Shown here: piece after piece, positions 6,566 through 7,512 of the stretch
Layout of the letters: every line of letters starts with the position of its first letter
How positions within the stretch are numbered: the stretch's first letter is position 1
Notes under the pieces: model-generated
What the model was told of the DNA's origin: nothing
Database searches by the model: none
The model's input: only the letters and a program-made list of their open reading frames with translations
DNA from: Lachnospiraceae bacterium UBA7598
GTDB lineage: Bacteria; Bacillota; Clostridia; Lachnospirales; Lachnospiraceae
Direction of reading: 5' to 3'
DNA: 7,512 nt
Assembly: GCA_002474415.1 (NCBI GenBank)
Contig: DLQV01000278.1
Coordinates: forward strand, 2,974 to 10,485
Program-made: the position numbers and the translations under genes

Positions 6566-6573
6566 CACACATT

Positions 6574-6582
6574 CCCTTTCCT
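6574..6582 (-). promoter_or_regulatory. Ribosome site that decides the NCS2 permease start
   Basis: AGGAAAGGG on the minus strand, 8 bases before the ATG at 6565. It supports that ATG over the upstream in-frame ATG at 6616. Confidence 0.65.
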
Positions 6583-6606
6583 GATTTTTTAATGATAGAT
6601 AAAGAC

Positions 6607-6636
6607 AGTTTATCATCTTACCGGCTGCAGTGTCAA
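6607..6636 (-). promoter_or_regulatory. Promoter of the NCS2 permease
   Basis: A perfect -35 TTGACA (6636-6631), an 18-base spacer, and -10 TAAACT (6612-6607) preceded by TGA, giving an extended -10. The predicted start site is near 6600, so the leader is only about 35 bases. That is too short for a purine or xanthine riboswitch. A strong vegetative promoter by sequence. Confidence 0.8.
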
Positions 6637-6650
6637 ACTGGATTTCCTGG

Positions 6651-6680
6651 TTGCGGTATATTTGTCATATGTGCTATACT
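6651..6680 (+). promoter_or_regulatory. Promoter of putP
   Basis: -35 TTGCGG (6651-6656), an 18-base spacer and -10 TATACT (6675-6680). The predicted start is near 6687, with a 40-base leader to the putP ATG. Its -35 lies 14 bp from that of the divergent NCS2 promoter, so the two polymerase sites lie almost back to back. Confidence 0.7.
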
Positions 6681-6726
6681 ATGAACAATTAGCGTGTTAA
6701 AGCGTACAAAAGAGGAGGATTTATTT

Positions 6727-7512
6727 ATGACATCTGCACAAATCTGCATCATGATTGCCATTATCGTCTACCTTATCGGTATGATCTATATTGGTTTCCG
6801 ATGCTCCAAGAAAAACAACAGTACCGACGATTTCTACCTGGGCGGCAGAAAACTCGGTCCTTTCGTAACCGCGATGAGTGCCGAAGCTTCTGATATGAGC
6901 AGCTGGCTTCTGATGGGACTTCCGGGCGTAGCTTACCTCACCGGAATTTCAGACGCCGGATGGACTGCAATCGGACTCGCAGTCGGTACATATATCAACT
7001 GGCTGATCGTTGCCAAACGTATCCGCCGCTACACACACACCTGCAACAATTCTATCACCATTCCATCTTTTTTCAGCAACCGCTACCGCGATGAGAAAAA
7101 GATCTTGCAGGTCATTGCCGCTATTTTCATCGTTATCTTTTTTATTCCTTATACAGCATCAGGATTTGCCGCATGCGGAAAACTGTTTTCCAGCTTGTTT
7201 GGGGTAAATTATCTGACCGCCATGATCATCAGCGCCATCGTAATTGTGGCATACACGACACTTGGCGGATTTCTTGCCGCTTCCACAACAGACTTTATCC
7301 AGAGTATCATCATGTCAATTGCCCTGATTGTAGTTCTGATTTTTGGGGTAGAAACTGCCGGCGGTATCGGTGCCGTTATCCACAATGCCTCTGAACTTCC
7401 GGGATATCTTTCCATGACACTTTCCTATGATGTAAACACCGGAAAGGCAGCTCCTTACAGTGCACTGACCATTCTGTCCACTGCTGCATGGGGACTTGGA
7501 TATTTCGGTATG
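6727..7512 (+). CDS. putP: PutP Na+/proline symporter, N-terminal part (cut by right edge)
   Basis: A sodium/solute symporter (SSS family) of the inner membrane that takes up L-proline with Na+, for nutrition or osmotic protection. Visible: 262 codons open to the right edge, roughly half of a protein of about 500 residues. Key stretches match E. coli PutP as I know it: DDFYLGGRKLGPFVTAMSAEASDMSSWLLMGLPG near residues 34-67, including Asp56 at the place of the Na+-linked Asp55; GWTAIGLAVGTYINWLIVAKR; FFIPYTASGF; TLGGFLAASTTDFIQS; and STAAWGLGYFGM at the edge. GAGGAGG lies 8 bases before the ATG. It is the only plus-strand gene, and its codons end in C far more often than those of its neighbours, which fits strand skew rather than transfer. 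No put catabolic gene is visible. Proline is the best substrate call; a related solute is possible. Confidence 0.93.
   Translation, partial: MTSAQICIMIAIIVYLIGMIYIGFRCSKKNNSTDDFYLGGRKLGPFVTAMSAEASDMSSWLLMGLPGVAYLTGISDAGWTAIGLAVGTYINWLIVAKRIRRYTHTCNNSITIPSFFSNRYRDEKKILQVIAAIFIVIFFIPYTASGFAACGKLFSSLFGVNYLTAMIISAIVIVAYTTLGGFLAASTTDFIQSIIMSIALIVVLIFGVETAGGIGAVIHNASELPGYLSMTLSYDVNTGKAAPYSALTILSTAAWGLGYFGM

Noticed and set aside
6606..6640. Inverted repeat CAGTTT-N23-AAACTG over the NCS2 promoter
   Set aside because: The arms are only 6 bp with a 23-bp spacer and largely coincide with the -35 and -10 boxes; chance is sufficient. It would count only if conserved in relatives.
6691..6705. AGCGT direct repeat (10-bp period) in the putP leader
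   Set aside because: It is only 5 bp long and has no further support. It could be a repressor site, but two short copies are weak evidence.

Overview
The window reads as chromosomal DNA of a low-to-mid GC Firmicute, most likely a Clostridia member of the Lachnospiraceae type (inference). The grounds are strong AGGAGG-type ribosome sites, a gdpP gene with the Firmicutes domain order, a DUF975 membrane protein, a VanR/VanS-like two-component pair, and a short NfeD next to an SPFH protein. I see no insertion sequence, phage gene, CRISPR array, tRNA or rRNA. All genes but one are on the minus strand. The plus strand is visibly C-rich and G-poor throughout, which suggests that the minus strand is the leading strand.

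Layout from left to right. Positions 1-666 hold the 5' part of gdpP (c-di-AMP phosphodiesterase, minus strand, cut by the window edge); its promoter lies at 737-765. A rho-independent terminator at about 781-813 closes the next unit. That unit, positions 843-5059, is a tightly packed five-gene minus-strand operon. In transcription order it encodes a DUF975 membrane protein, an OmpR/PhoB-type response regulator, a membrane histidine kinase, a short NfeD protein and an SPFH (stomatin/QmcA-like) protein. Its promoter carries a -10 TATGAT, a poor -35, and upstream a perfect 8-bp direct repeat (GTTAAGGT-N3-GTTAAGGT, 11-bp period). That is the typical geometry of an OmpR/PhoB-family operator, so autoregulation by the encoded regulator is likely. 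Positions 5156-6565 hold an NCS2-family xanthine/urate-type permease (minus). It is divergent from putP (Na+/proline symporter, plus, 6727 to the right edge), and the 161-bp space between them holds both promoters.

How the genes may work together (inference): the operon joins a signalling pair to three membrane proteins, including the NfeD/SPFH couple known from membrane-microdomain work. The simplest reading is an autoregulated envelope or membrane-stress module. No single gene is new as a family. The combination, and the operator in front of it, is the part most worth a second look. Three start codons (DUF975, NfeD, NCS2) are set here downstream of the longest open frame, on ribosome-site and promoter evidence.
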